Part shown: positions 11,270 through 23,192 of the stretch, in pieces
How positions within the stretch are numbered: the stretch's first letter is position 1
Layout: every line of letters begins with the position of its first letter
Source: Epiperipatus broadwayi
Taxonomy: Eukaryota > Onychophora > Udeonychophora > Euonychophora > Peripatidae
DNA length: 64,000 nucleotides
Reading direction: 5' to 3'
NCBI GenBank assembly: GCA_028023455.1
Contig: JAQFVV010006341.1
Span: forward strand, 2,422,001 to 2,486,000
Notes under the pieces: model-generated
Told to the model about the DNA's origin: nothing
The model's input: the letters and a program-made list of their open reading frames with translations, nothing else
Databases searched by the model: none
Made by a program: the position numbers and the translations under genes

Positions 11270-12335
11270 TTGCAAACATACATTCCAGGAAAGGATGACC
11301 TCTGGAAAATCATGACTCCCTGTAAATTAAGAGTCCAGTTGATAAATCACGTTCACCAAACACTGGGGCATCTTGGAGCAAGGAAGACAGAAGAGGCCCT
11401 AAAAGGCAGTTCTACTGGCCTGGCATGTATATTCTTATTCTCATCATGTTAAGGAAATAAAGTAAATGTGTGCAAAATAAATTTCCAAATAAGTCATATG
11501 CTGGTACCCCTCAACCCATCGTAGCCTCCAAACCAAATGAATTGCTTGCAATTGACCATTATGGCCCCCTTCCCATGTTCCAGAGATTCTGTTATCTTCT
11601 AGTCACATATGACATGTTTTCCAAGTACGTGGGGGCATACCCAGTCAGGGCTGCTGATTCAAAGAACACTATCCGTGTCCTCCAAAGCAAGCAATTTTTG
11701 GAAGTTGGAAAACCTGATGCCATTCTCTCTGACCATGGCTCTGCATTCACATCTAGGGAATGGAGAGTGTGGATGTCTAAACTAATGTAAAACACTGTTT
11801 AACATCCATCAGAAACCCTCAGTCTAACCCGTGCGAAGGGTTATGAGAGATTAATCGACTCTTCCGCACATATACTCATATGGATCATCATGGTTGGGTG
11901 AATAAAACGGATGAGATTATATTTTACATTAATCATACCATGAATGAATCCACTGGTTTTGCCCCGAGAAGACTCCATTTTGGAGAGTCATGTCCGGGAA
12001 TATTCAGAACTCTTCCCCCAACGGATCATCCACCCATCAATCACAGCCAGGATCAGAAGGATAAATGGATATGATTGACCCAGATGGCTCAATCTCATAT
12101 AAGAAGGGGATGTGTTCAACAACACCAATTTGGTGTGGGGGGTAGTGTTTGGTTGAGAGCACCAAAACCTAGCAACACAACAAAAAGGGAATTTGAGCAG
12201 TTTTTTCCCTTGTACCATGGACCATACCAGATTCAACAAATGTACAGGGACAATGCATTCCTGTTGGAAGGGGATGGCAGAGTAAAAGGGAACTTTCAAT
12301 GCAAGACATCTGAAACCATATGTACCCTCTGACCC
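11270..12335 (+). pseudogene. gypsy-1 integrase remnant
   Basis: Integrase, which inserts the DNA copy. The zinc-binding start survives as HVHQTLGHLGARKTEEAL, but the downstream Cys pair is lost to a stop near 11450. The catalytic core shows NELLAIDHYGPLPMF (first D), LSDHGSAFTSREWRVW (second D) and, after another frame change, INHTMNESTGFAPRRLHFG. The C-terminal part (VGGSVWLRAPKPSN...FFPLYHGPYQI) is the GPY/F module. Several stops and frame changes break it. No envelope-like ORF follows before the 3' LTR. Confidence 0.85.
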
Positions 12336-12859
12336 AGAAAGATAACGTAGACCCACCAAAATGGATGGACTGATTCGGTAGGACTGACGAACATGACATT
12401 AAAGGTAGGATATTCTAAGAGATTCCCATATTGGTTAAAGTAGTTTGTATTAAAAGAGGAAATAAACCTAAAGATAGTGTTCAATTTACATGTTTTATTT
12501 TCTTAATAAATACAGTTTGCTAATAAATTGACAACAGAGGTTAGATAACGAGGTTTAGATAGCATAATTGTTAGTGAACTATACCAATTGCAGTTTAATG
12601 ATAGAGTTCAGATCATGTAAATCATGTTAAGATGGAGGTACTAAATCGTGTGTTTTCTTGTCACCTGAAATAATGCATTGATTCGAAGTAGAATCCTTTT
12701 TTTATTGTATTTTTTTATCGTTTCCTTATCAGGGGGAATATGAAGCAGTCAAATCTGTTGCACACATTTTGCTTCACTGTCTAGTGATGTTTGAAACCTT
12801 CAAACATGGGTTTGAACTCAGTCATGTAATAATAAATCACTAGGGAGTACAGATGCATG
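12336..12859. other. gypsy-1 3' untranslated region
   Basis: Non-coding sequence between integrase and the 3' LTR. A short purine-rich stretch (AGGGAGTACAGA at ~12842) precedes the LTR start and may be a degraded polypurine tract. Nothing else recognised. Confidence 0.5.
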
Positions 12860-15787
12860 TGATTGTTTATTTTTTTGTTAAGCTTTATTCTCATTCAATA
12901 TCAATTAGTTATAAAAACGTATAAATTTTTATCACGGTAGACAATCACGCATGTGTGTGTGTGTAACAGATAAACATAATAAATTTATTAAAAGCATTTA
13001 TATTGCATCTATATTTTTATTCATGTATTTTTATTTGACAGGAAGTTTGAGACAGTAACGCAAAATAGCAAGCAAAAGATGTGCCTTATTTTAAATCCAG
13101 AAAAGATTTTTTTCTTTTGACATAGGTTTATTTTGAAAATTCACATTACTTAAAATTTATCCTGCGGGTCTATTTTCAGCTCAAAATAGACTAAGACCGG
13201 CTCTCTCGAATTTGATCTCGTTCATATTTTAAAATTAGAGGTATCACTGTTGACCATTAGCAGACATCCGGGGATTACCAGAGGCAGTCAAACTGAGTAT
13301 AAATACAATCGCATTTTCTAGCTAAAGCTCTCTGCATCTTATTTCTAAACATTGTTGTCAAAAGAATTTACGTCACTCAAAATTTTTAAATGGATCATGA
13401 GTAGAAAGAAAATTTGCTTCCCCGATTTCTCCGAGATTGGACCCATGCCAATGTACTCGTAAGCCATCACCTCATGAACGCTGCAAAATGAACTATAAAA
13501 TACACTAGGAAAGGACATTAACCACTATTTTGCGGAAATTGATATATCAAATTAATTATAGTTCTTCAAATATGAACTCAACACATGTGTACATGGCCAT
13601 CAAATCGTCCAACAGAAAGGTAATTCCCTGCCACAATAAGAACTCTAAAAACTGTCATCTAAATATATTTTGTCATCTAAATATATTTTATTAGTCGTAA
13701 ACTGTAAAATTCAACCTCTAACTATGTAAAGTTATTTCATCTAAAGTATATCTTTGTAATATTTCCATTTTGTAGTCTGTATTTTCTTTAAAAATGTAAT
13801 TGCTTATTTTTCTATTGGTAATGCCAAGCCGAATATTAACTGCTTAAACAATGACTTTCTTGTTGCTTTAATATATAAATCATTTGATTTTTTAAACTCA
13901 ATTGCTGGGTTTTCACTCTTACTGTCTTATTATTTTTAAATGCGGCAATTTTAATTTGATATTATGTTAATCATACCCATTTTAATATGCTAATAATTCA
14001 ATCTGGCGAATCAACTTTATCTTATTTTACTATTCCGCCATTATGAAATTTTAAATCGTAAATGTAAGCTTTCTTACTAAATTATAAAAATTCGCCCGGT
14101 TGGAAAATATTCCTAAACTGTTTTTATTAATTTATATTATGCTATCCGTTATCATTTCAAATATATTATTAACTATTATTTCATGCTATTGATTAATATT
14201 AAGTAAATTTAGTTTCAAATAAATTGAAGTTCAGATTCTTACTTTTAGTTGGTGACTCAGTATATAATTAGCCCGCCATCTAATGATAATTTAAGTAAAT
14301 AATTTTTCAGATGTATTGATATGCGTTTAACGAAGGGAATCTTAATTTTCATTTTTATTATTGATATGCTAAATATTTTTTTAGGCACATTGTGTGCCCC
14401 TTTTGGGATTGCTTATATTTTATCATTTCATTACACTAGGCTTACTTATTCGTTAAGACCATAAAAAAATCAGTGTTAATACATACTTGAAAGCCTTCAT
14501 GATATATCTCGATGATAACGTTCATAAATCAAAATGTTGCTGTGTCATATTTTGCCTCATTACCAGAATCCTTAAAGCACATTTCTCGGTGGAGTGTGGA
14601 GGCCCTGACTCTAAAGATTGTGTAGGCTCTATTATGGGTTAACATTCAGAATTCACGGAACCATAGTATCTTGCCAACCACCTCTGTCACAAGCTCAGTT
14701 GAGCTCAGATATTTTCGTTTTCAAGTTGAAGCTTCTCATCTTCCAAATGTTATCATTCGGTCCACACGCTATCATTTATACCTCCTGATATATTTTATTC
14801 ATCTGTAAGTTGTAATGATTATAATTTCCTAAGCCATCCCAAGTTCCCATATTATAATATAAATTTAGCTTGCCCTATCATGTGTTATAGCCTATTAGCA
14901 CTATCCGCCCTCTCGTTTAACCACCTTAAATACATTGAGAATTAACCTCTAATAAAGCCTATAAAGGTCAGGTCATGTGACTGAATGTCAAGATAATTAT
15001 GCTCTTTCCTATTCCATACGTAAATCGTAAATGTTGTATTATAAAGATAATTAATCTGTCATTAATATAATTATGATAAAATCCATGTATAATTAAAATT
15101 CGTTAGATTATTTGTTGTTCAAACTATCATAGTGTTCATGATAGAAGCCCACATATAGTTATTGAAATCCGTTAAACTCTTTGTTATTTAAAATATCAGC
15201 ATGAGTAATAAAAGCCCCGTAAATTATATTTTAAATTAGCATATTAAGCCGCATCGTTTCGATCAATTACTTTCTCATTAATATGTGTATTTGGTATTTA
15301 CATATCAATCAATTTTTAAGTTATGTTGCTAAGATCAGTATGGAATGCCCACGTAAATATGTGAAACCCAGATAGAGTATTCTTTATGTGTAATCAGATT
15401 TATGACGTGTTTAAATCTCTATATCCATTTGCTCATATACTAATTTAATTGCATTATTAATGTTGTTCTAAATAAACTCATAGTTAATAATCTATTCTTT
15501 GGACATTTTATTAATTCATGCATGCACATCTGTTATTATATTGCATCATCCTTTAGTTAATCATTAGATCTTTTGTGTCTCTGCTGACGCCCTGGGATGG
15601 GGATTGTTAGAAATTTCGTTTGCTGTCATCAGAAGTGTTGTTCATAATGTTATAGATTTGGGAAATGGGCAATAAGGTGGAGTTCATGAGTATTCCTGAC
15701 CTGTGTATCTTGCATATGATTGAACTCTAGGTACTTTTGCTTAGATACTAATTCTTGTTAGACGAACATACAATTCTGACTGGTACA
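12860..15787 (+). repeat. 3' LTR of gypsy-1
   Basis: A 2.93-kb direct repeat of 2340-5206, with TGATTGTTT at the start and CTGACTGGTACA at the end. It keeps an alternating GT tract near 12955 that is a G-run in the left copy. Similarity stops exactly at 15787, where LINE sequence on the opposite strand begins, so this is a real element boundary. A small direct repeat (TTTGTCATCTAAATATA) near 13655 is private to this copy. Confidence 0.85.
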
Positions 15788-18713
15788 CTATAATTGTGAG
15801 TCTGTTGCATTCTTGCTAGGCTAATGACAATCATTCCTGCACCCCAGAATAGTCTAGAGTGTAGTGAATTGGTTCTTTTGATGACAGGATTGTTTATTTT
15901 TATAATGGATAGGTAGTAATCAATTTTGGATAAGATTTTCATGTTTAGGAGGTCCACCTTTCCCTGTAGAGAGCTATCTTGGAGAGTGATGACCATTTTT
16001 TCTGTGGAAGCAATGATATCATTCTGTGTTTGTGTGGTCGTGTTTGATAGAAATTTGGAGATAGAAAATCCCAGAAACTTCTGGGACTCTGCAGTGAATA
16101 TAGATGGAATTTTTTGCCCAGAGATGAGCTTCCAGATACTGACTTTTTGGTGTTGAATTTCAAGCCATAGGCAGCAGAGTATTCATCTAAGATTCAATAT
16201 AACTGGTTCAGGTATCTTGAGGAGGGATGACTAGTACACCATCCATAAATGAAAGGTCTTTATGTTCTTAATGCAGTCTGGGGACAAACATGCCCAGCTA
16301 TGAAGCACAGGGCACTAAGGAGCCTTGGGGAATGGAGATGAAGGGTATGATTCCAGGATATAATCTATTTAATGTGACAAAGTTCTCTCAGTTTCTCATC
16401 AGGCTACAAAGGATCTTAAGGATAAAGTTTTGAAATGTTGTACTTGGGCAGAATGTCCAGCAATTTAAAGTTTTGAAATGTTGTACTTGGGCAGAATGTC
16501 CAGCAATTTGTCCATCTGGACCGAGTCAAAAGTGGTGGCTATGTCTAGCAGGACTGTGACAGATCTTGATTTTTCTGTGGATTATGATGTAGTCCACCAA
16601 CACTCTGACCTGACTCATCAGACCTTTTATGAGCAAATTGGGAGAGGTGGATTGTAAAACCTCCTGAATTCAGTCCTTCAGAACAACGGCATGATATTAA
16701 TAAGTAAAGGGGTCATTGATATAGGCTGTATATTAGATAGGTTTGATGTCAGTTTGTGTCTTTTTGTAAAGGGGACTAGTGCAATGGGGCACAGATCAGG
16801 GATAATCCTGGTTCCATCAGCAAAAATGGTTTAGCATGTGGTGTTTAAGGATGAATCTTGGCATTCTATGAAGGCCCAGACTGGTCTCCCCAGTGTTCCA
16901 GACCCATTATTCACTGAGCATGACTTTTTGCAAGTTCTCTTTGATGTGATTAGCTATGGCTTTAAGCATTGGGGTTCCTAGAAGTGACTTGCCATCGATA
17001 GAAATTGAAGCAGGGGTGGATGGTGTTTTCCTGCCACCAGTGCCGGTCTAAGATATTATCAGTCCAGCAATGCTTGCCATAATAAATATCCAGGTTCCCT
17101 TGATTGAAATGTATTCAGCAAGGGCTTTTTGCTTGGCCCTATATTGATTTTTGAAACATAAGATGTTCTCTACAAGTGACTTTAGATGTGTGATTATTGC
17201 ATCTAAAGCTTTGAGCAGACTAGTAGGCCCTTTGCACTTCCAGAAGTGATGGTTGAGCATTTGCAGAATAACTAATGGAGAACCGTGCCTCCTCAACTGA
17301 GATGGTCATGGTGTTTATGTTCTGAAAGAGGGTACGTTTCAGAGAATATGGCTTTGGACATGTTGGCCTTTGTCATTTTGCCAGAGGAATACCCCCACCT
17401 CAAAATCCACCATGAGAGTTAGGTGAAAGTGAAAATGACTGGCTCAAGTGCAGCTTGCAATAGGAAATGGATCTCTGGTGAATAAAAGACCAGGTCTCTC
17501 AAGGCTTTGTAGTTTTTAGTATAAAAATGAAAAAGACCCGGTGGGAAGAAGCCTTCCCCACTCATCAGCCTTTGCTAAATAGGTGAAGATATTTTCTACA
17601 AAAGTCTCCATAAAGATATATTGAAGTCACCCAATAGTATGGATGGCCAAGAATTGGTTGCTAGCATCATGTTTATGATACATGTTAATTTAAGATACGG
17701 AATTGTTGATGTAAACATAAATTACACTGAATATATTTCCCTCATAGTTTAGATTATTATGATGTTGCTATCTTTATAAAGAATTTTCAAGTCATGTGGT
17801 GGAAATTTGATGTCGATAAGGAATCTGATCCCTCCAGTTGCAAAGAGGCTGATAGAGAATTCAACATATCCCAGTTTGCTCAAGATGTCTTTTATCCTGC
17901 CATCAGAAAGGGTGTGATATTTAGTTTCACCCAGAAGGAAAAAATGTGGTTGGTTTTGTAAAAACCATTATCGTGGTGGCTTGTTTCTTTAAAGTGTTGA
18001 ATGTTTTGCATATCCGATGTCTTTAACTTTTTATCTGTTCTTATGGGCTGAGGCTCTTGCTCCTCACCACTGTCAAACATTTAGTTGTCTTTTGGCATCT
18101 GTTGACCCTAAGAATTCATGTCTTTCTTTGAAAATATACTTGTGGGTTGACCACAATTTTATCTTCTGCTTAGAGAGCCTGAGTTGAGATGATTTTGAAT
18201 TAGGAGTTGGAGAATCATTAGATGCATCATCTTTGATGTCACTTATGGATAAAAGGCTACTTCCAAAAATGGTTTAGTCTTGTATGTTATTTTCTTTGGC
18301 ATGATTCTGATTTCTATGTCTATTTTTTTTTTTTGTAATGTCAGATTGCTTTGGTTTGGCCATCGAAGTGTCTTGGCTATGTGGCACAGCCTTTTCACTG
18401 TCTGCAGAGTAGCAGGCTGGTTCTTCACTGTTATCTTCAGAGTTAGGTGTTTTGTCTCCTGTGTGCTGCCATTGCATTTTCCCCTGGAGTCTTCAAGATG
18501 AAATTCATTGTTGACTAGGAAAGATTTGTTGTCGTGAAAAGTTTTATCTAAATGCTGTGCAAAATAATTCAAATAATATTGTGTATTAAGGTTGTCATTC
18601 ATAGAAGTTATTGAGTGATAAAGTAAATATTTTGGATAAATATTGCTACTATAAGTTTGATTAAAAATTGAAAGATAGAATAAGAAACTGTGATAATAAA
18701 TGACCCTGCGCAA
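15788..18713 (-). pseudogene. APE-type LINE, broken and missing its 3' third
   Basis: Non-LTR retrotransposon reading right to left. At 17637-17620 the minus strand gives LLGDFN, the APE endonuclease Asp/Asn motif. Around 16560-16520 a frame resembles LLDIATTFDSV (RT block A; compare the + strand LINE at 61.45 kb), and 16163-15945 gives LKFNTKKSVSG beyond the active site. The post-RT segment KIDYYLSIIKI...SLHSRLFWGAG at ~15900 matches KINYYLPIIKP...SLCSRLFWGGK at 62.08 kb. Many stops and frameshifts are present. The C-terminal ~1 kb found in the 61-63 kb LINE is absent, cut exactly at the LTR edge. Upstream frames (18713-18243) are Ser/Lys/Gln-rich and may be ORF1 or linker. Confidence 0.75.
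16424..16509 (-). repeat. 43-bp perfect tandem duplication inside the LINE
   Basis: Copies at 16424-16466 and 16467-16509 are identical by eye. The length is not a multiple of three, so the duplication shifts the RT frame. Confidence 0.9.
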
Positions 18714-20945
18714 TTTGGAGAGAAATATTTAAAGTAACTACCAGTAATGTGGAGAAAGCTTTACTTGGGTAATGAGGAATGAAGTGAATTGATACTTTAA
18801 ACCAATTGGATTAATGTAATGTGAAAGAAATGTAAACTAATTTGTTATTCATGAAATAATGGTCATTCATTTACCTATTCATGTATTGATCTTTGTTATA
18901 GGTGCTTGTGCAAAGTTATGCAGAAGAATTGTCAATGCAATTCTAGTCAGATTATATTAACTGTGTGTGGAGATCATCACAATGTATTGAATTACGTGAC
19001 ATTGGACTATGAACTTTGCTGATTATTAATAGGAAAAAAAAAGAATAATAATATATTAATTTGGTAAAACTTATGCTTAAATTAAGCTATATTTTGTAAG
19101 TTATGGTTAAATATGCCTATTATTATTATATGCGATTTAGAATATTAGTAATTTTGTATTGATGAATTATGATTTAAAGCATTTTGGGAAGAGGTTCATA
19201 TATTATTCTTAGTATTTTAAATTTAGTGCTAATGATACTATGCTATATTAATAATTTGGCACTAAGATTTTGAAAACATTGCTATGTCATTGATTATGAA
19301 CATTATAGTTATGTTCTTGAAAATGATCTATATTACTTGTTTTATTAATTATTTAAGGCTATATATTTTATTCAGTCACATTTGACCAATATTGTTATTT
19401 ATCGGTTTTATACATCACTATCGTATTATATTTAGCGCGAGAGTTAAAAATTAAGACCTCTCTAGAATAAGATTTATTTGTTATCTGACCATTATATGTT
19501 CCAAGGTATATGAATTTATTTCTGCCTTGAGAAATTGGAAATCAAGCATAGCTCTCATTAAATGATTTAGCTAGTTATGTGGAGAGTGAGGTTTAACTCT
19601 CCAGTAGTGATATTTTCCTTGAGATATTTTCTCATATTTATAGTCATAATGGTAATTGGTTCATTCCCATGTTTGATATGTCTAGAGACCAAGTCCTAAT
19701 ATATTTTATTACCCTCATATAATAGGAGCATTCTCCATATTCATGCCAACACATGTGTATTGCTTCTGTAGTTTTGTTTTCCTCTTGGAAATATCTTCGT
19801 TATAATATATTTTGCCACCACGTAAGGTGTTGCTAATTTGGTAGGTTGGTCATTGATACGTTTAGTTATTTGAAGCGTATCACCCACTTCAGAACACTTT
19901 TTAATTAACTCCTAAATGTAGGTTAAATGTTTGATGTAGAATGTATTTTGCTAAGAATCGCTAGCGATCATTAATAAAACTGATAATTATTTATTTTAAA
20001 TTATTATTATTATTAGCTTAAATAAGCAGTGTATATCATGATCAGCATTTCCCGGAAGCAAGTCACCACTGAACTGGTAAGATTTAAATATTTCATTTAT
20101 TATAATAAATGTGAAAGGCTAAATAAAACCTCTGAACTGATTTAAGGTTTTATTATAGCATGATGATTAAAACTAGACAATTAATAAACGAGATATAGTT
20201 AATAAATTTATGATAATTAAATATCATAACATCTAATAAATAATAATTAGTTAGGTTTTTTTATTGAAGACTGAACTGATTTAAGGTTTTATTATAGCAT
20301 GATGATTAAAACTAGAATTAATAAATAGCTAGTAAAGGTAGAATTATAAGTTAATCGCATTAGAAGGCATATGTTTATGTAGAAAGATATAACTGGTTTT
20401 CTAAATTTATTTAGAATTTTATTAGAATATAAAGATTGCATAGAATAATTATTTGTAATTTTAATGAAATAGGTATTTGATTTAAAAAGTAAATTTGTAT
20501 AATAATTTGAACTATTGAAATATTATGTCCTACCGTATGATATAGATATATAATTTAGTCATGTAAGATTTTAATGTAGAGAAAGTTGAAATTGTATTCT
20601 CCGTGAATGATTGCAGGAATCTATTGTATATATATTTTTATTTGTAGCGCATTTCTATAAGATGTTATATAAAGTTGGTTCTTTGTTAATAAATGTTATT
20701 TAAATTCGATGTAATGTCTAAATGTTCTTGATACTCATTAAATCCACAAATCTAAATATTATACATTTCATTAAGTAAATATTTTCCATGTTTATTCCAG
20801 ATACAGACATGTAAATAAAATGTTTAACTATTAAACTAATAGTTATTGGCAAATATGAAAATTGCACACAATTTTTTTTTAATAAGTTTATCGATCATTA
20901 TAATTGAAGCTGCAAATTTATTGAAAGAAAATTGCATTAAGGTTA
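18714..20945. other. AT-rich DNA, no gene recognised
   Basis: No coding frame of note. It contains a 46-base direct repeat (CTGAACTGATTTAAGGTTTT...) at 20132-20177 and 20271-20316, period 139, and poly-A/T tracts. Confidence 0.6.
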
Positions 20946-21384
20946 TGCAGTGATCAAAGTCAAGCAAGGAATATATATATGCAATAATAAATGTATAATA
21001 ATTGTGTGTAAATAATTATGTATACAACTAACAATAAATGTGTAGCAATATTGTTAGATCATAGAGTTGCAAAGCCTTATAAGGTAAACACCATATTTGA
21101 TAAAGTTTGTAAAGACTCCAGAAGTTTTGAGAGGTATATAAACCCCCAGAAAATGATCTATATGTTCTGATATTAATGTAAGTCAGAGACTCCTGCCTCT
21201 GTAAGTCCAAAAGCAGAACTAGGGTTTATTAAGTGCAGATCACCATGACCTTTTACTATTTTAAAATACCTTAAATAGGCTATGTACATTTATAAATATA
21301 CTCCTATGTTATTTAAATTAAACTATGAGCTTATCATCTCAATTCTGCCTTTGTCAATTATTTATTTGCTGCTCATAGGACACA
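20946..21384 (+). repeat. 5' LTR of gypsy-2
   Basis: Direct repeat of 24630-25108. Both copies begin TGCAGTG[A/T]TCAA[A/G]GTCAAGCAAGG and end ATAGGACACA. Internal landmarks are shared (AATGTGTAGCAATATT, AAAGACTCCAGAAGT, TCAGAGACTCCTGCCTCTG). The right copy has a small extra segment near 24765. A TATA-like ATATAAACCC at ~21135 precedes the likely transcription start region. Confidence 0.8.
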
Positions 21385-21530
21385 GCAAATTGGCAGTCAT
21401 CATTAGAATCAAATACTAATAATTGCCTGAATAGCAGATTGGCGCAGTCATCATAGGAAACGAATCTTAAGTAATTGCCTTAACAGCAAAGTTGGGACAG
21501 TTGCAATTGGATTTGAATTAATAGAGAAAA
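21385..21530 (+). repeat. Three imperfect ~50-bp repeats over the gypsy-2 PBS
   Basis: Units begin AGCAAATTGGCAGTCATCAT, AGCAGATTGGCGCAGTCATC and AGCAAAGTTGGGACAGTTGC, at about 21383, 21432 and 21485. The middle unit holds TTGGCGCAGTC, resembling the GGCACAGTC that follows the gypsy-3 LTR, and is the likely primer-binding site. The first unit, next to the LTR, has lost two bases of the motif. Confidence 0.6.
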
Positions 21531-21654
21531 TGACAGGCATATCACAAGTCAATGTGACTTTAATGTGGATAATCTGAGCGATTTGCCACTATAGGTTTAG
21601 AGGATAAAAAATAACTTTACACTAAATACTATTATTGCGAGTATAGTAAAAGTA

Positions 21655-22150
21655 GTCTCTTTACTTTACTTTGCAGGCCAAAGGGTAATCAAAATAGCTA
21701 ACAAACTGTATGAAAATTCACCAGAGATACAGAAATATTATGAGCTTATAACTAAGCTAAATGATTATGTCAACCCTCAACCATCCAAGCTTATTGCGTG
21801 ATTACATTTTAAAGGCAGAATGCAAAGGAAAAAATAAAGGGTTATGACATTGGCTTGAGAGATGGCAAAACTGTGCCTTAATGATAAATTTTTAGAGGAA
21901 GATCTCCTTGAGCAACTATTATACGAGATAATAGATCATCAGTTTAGGCAACATGGAAGAGCTTATGAATTATTACTTGACCAAGCAAGAGAGTTCAGAA
22001 GTTTCACAAGACCAGACCACTTCAATCTACAAATTTTAAAATATTGAGAGTTAAATGTAAAACATACAAATGTGTTAGATGTTTCCAATGTGGAAAAATC
22101 ACATTACAAAGCCCATGATTGCAATAAGCAAGAAAGTGAAAGTTATAGTA
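21655..22150 (+). pseudogene. gag: gypsy-2 gag remnant
   Basis: Mag/K02A2.6-like Gag. Frames show KLNDYVNPQPSKLIA (the family's HFNPQPS block), HFKGRMQRK, LCLNDKFLEEDLLEQLLYEI and then a degenerate zinc-knuckle region, CVRCFQCGK, near 22075. Stops and frameshifts are frequent. It follows LTR and PBS and precedes the protease remnant, as in an intact element. Confidence 0.7.
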
Positions 22151-22259
22151 AAATAATTGGATAATCCTGAAAGATGGCACCATCATATTTAACTGAGCCA
22201 AAAATTTACCTGTAGTGCAATGGAAAGTAGCTACATAAAAAAATGGTTCCATAGACGAA

Positions 22260-22710
22260 TTGGATCAAATTATGCTAAGTGTAAAAACAATCGGCAAACC
22301 AATAACCATGGAAATTGATAGTGGGACAGGGGTATCACTGATGAAAAGCAGAGATTGGGAAAGTCTAATTAAGAATTTCCCCCAAAAGTAGAGAAAACTC
22401 CCCTAGAATCTTGGATGTTAACAAAAATCCAATAAGAATACTAGGAGTGGCAAAAGTAAAAAAAATACTACCACTGTACATAATGAGTGGGGAACTTTAA
22501 CCCAATCTTAGGCTGATATTGGTTTGCACCACTAGGCATAAGGATATGTGTTATTAAGAAAATCAATATAGACTTGCAAGTTAAAAATAATTATCCCAAT
22601 CTATTCAAAAAGAAACCAGGAAACTAAAAACCTCACCCATACACGACAGAGCAAAATCTGTTCTTACAAAACCTCGGAGAAAGTGCCAATAGCCAACAAA
22701 GAAAGGTTGA
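22260..22710 (+). pseudogene. gypsy-2 protease and start of RT
   Basis: GKPITMEIDSGTGVSLM at ~22290-22345 is the aspartic-protease active site (D-S-G). The following sequence degenerates but retains the family-typical pre-RT start SQQRKVEML just before the MITE at 22711. RT catalytic blocks are not found. Confidence 0.65.
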
Positions 22711-23192
22711 GATGCTGATTTAGTTTGCACTCATGGCCATTTTGAGATCTAAAAACTACATCTGACACATACAACCAGTACATAATATAAATATTGAAAA
22801 AAAGTACTTTAAATTCATATTTCAGAAAATTTTAATAAGCTAGCAAAAATAATATGCTATATTTCATATGGGCATATAATATAATCTTTTAGTATTTATA
22901 AATTTGGTTTGATCAGACTTCAGCATCTTTTGAATGATACTTCGTATCAGGCAACCCCCCTCCCCATATATTCCATGCCTTGCGCCACCATATTTCAAAT
23001 ATTTTATGAAGGAAAATTTTTTTTTTTAAAAAATCCCTAATAAAATAAAACATATTATTTCTAATAGCTTATAATTTCTAAAATATGAATTTAAATTACT
23101 TTTATTCAATATTTATGTCATTTATCAGTTGGATGTGTCAATGGTGGTTTTTAGATTTCAAGGTGGTTGTGAGCACAAACTAAATCAGGACC
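22711..23192. mobile_element. 482-bp TIR element (MITE) inside gypsy-2
   Basis: Ends are GATGCTGATTTAGTTTG and, inverted, GGTCCTGATTTAGTTTG. The inverted repeats extend ~58 bp, including TCTAAAAAC and GACACAT near their inner ends. The identical 8-bp AAGGTTGA lies immediately outside both ends (22703-22710 and 23193-23200), a perfect target-site duplication. The interior is AT-rich with no ORF. An 8-bp duplication fits hAT- or P-like transposases, and the ends do not settle which. It inserted into an already integrated gypsy-2. Confidence 0.85.

Noticed and set aside
12336-12859. Envelope gene downstream of gypsy-1 integrase
   Set aside because: Only ~0.5 kb of stop-rich sequence, with no signal peptide or transmembrane frame on the element strand.
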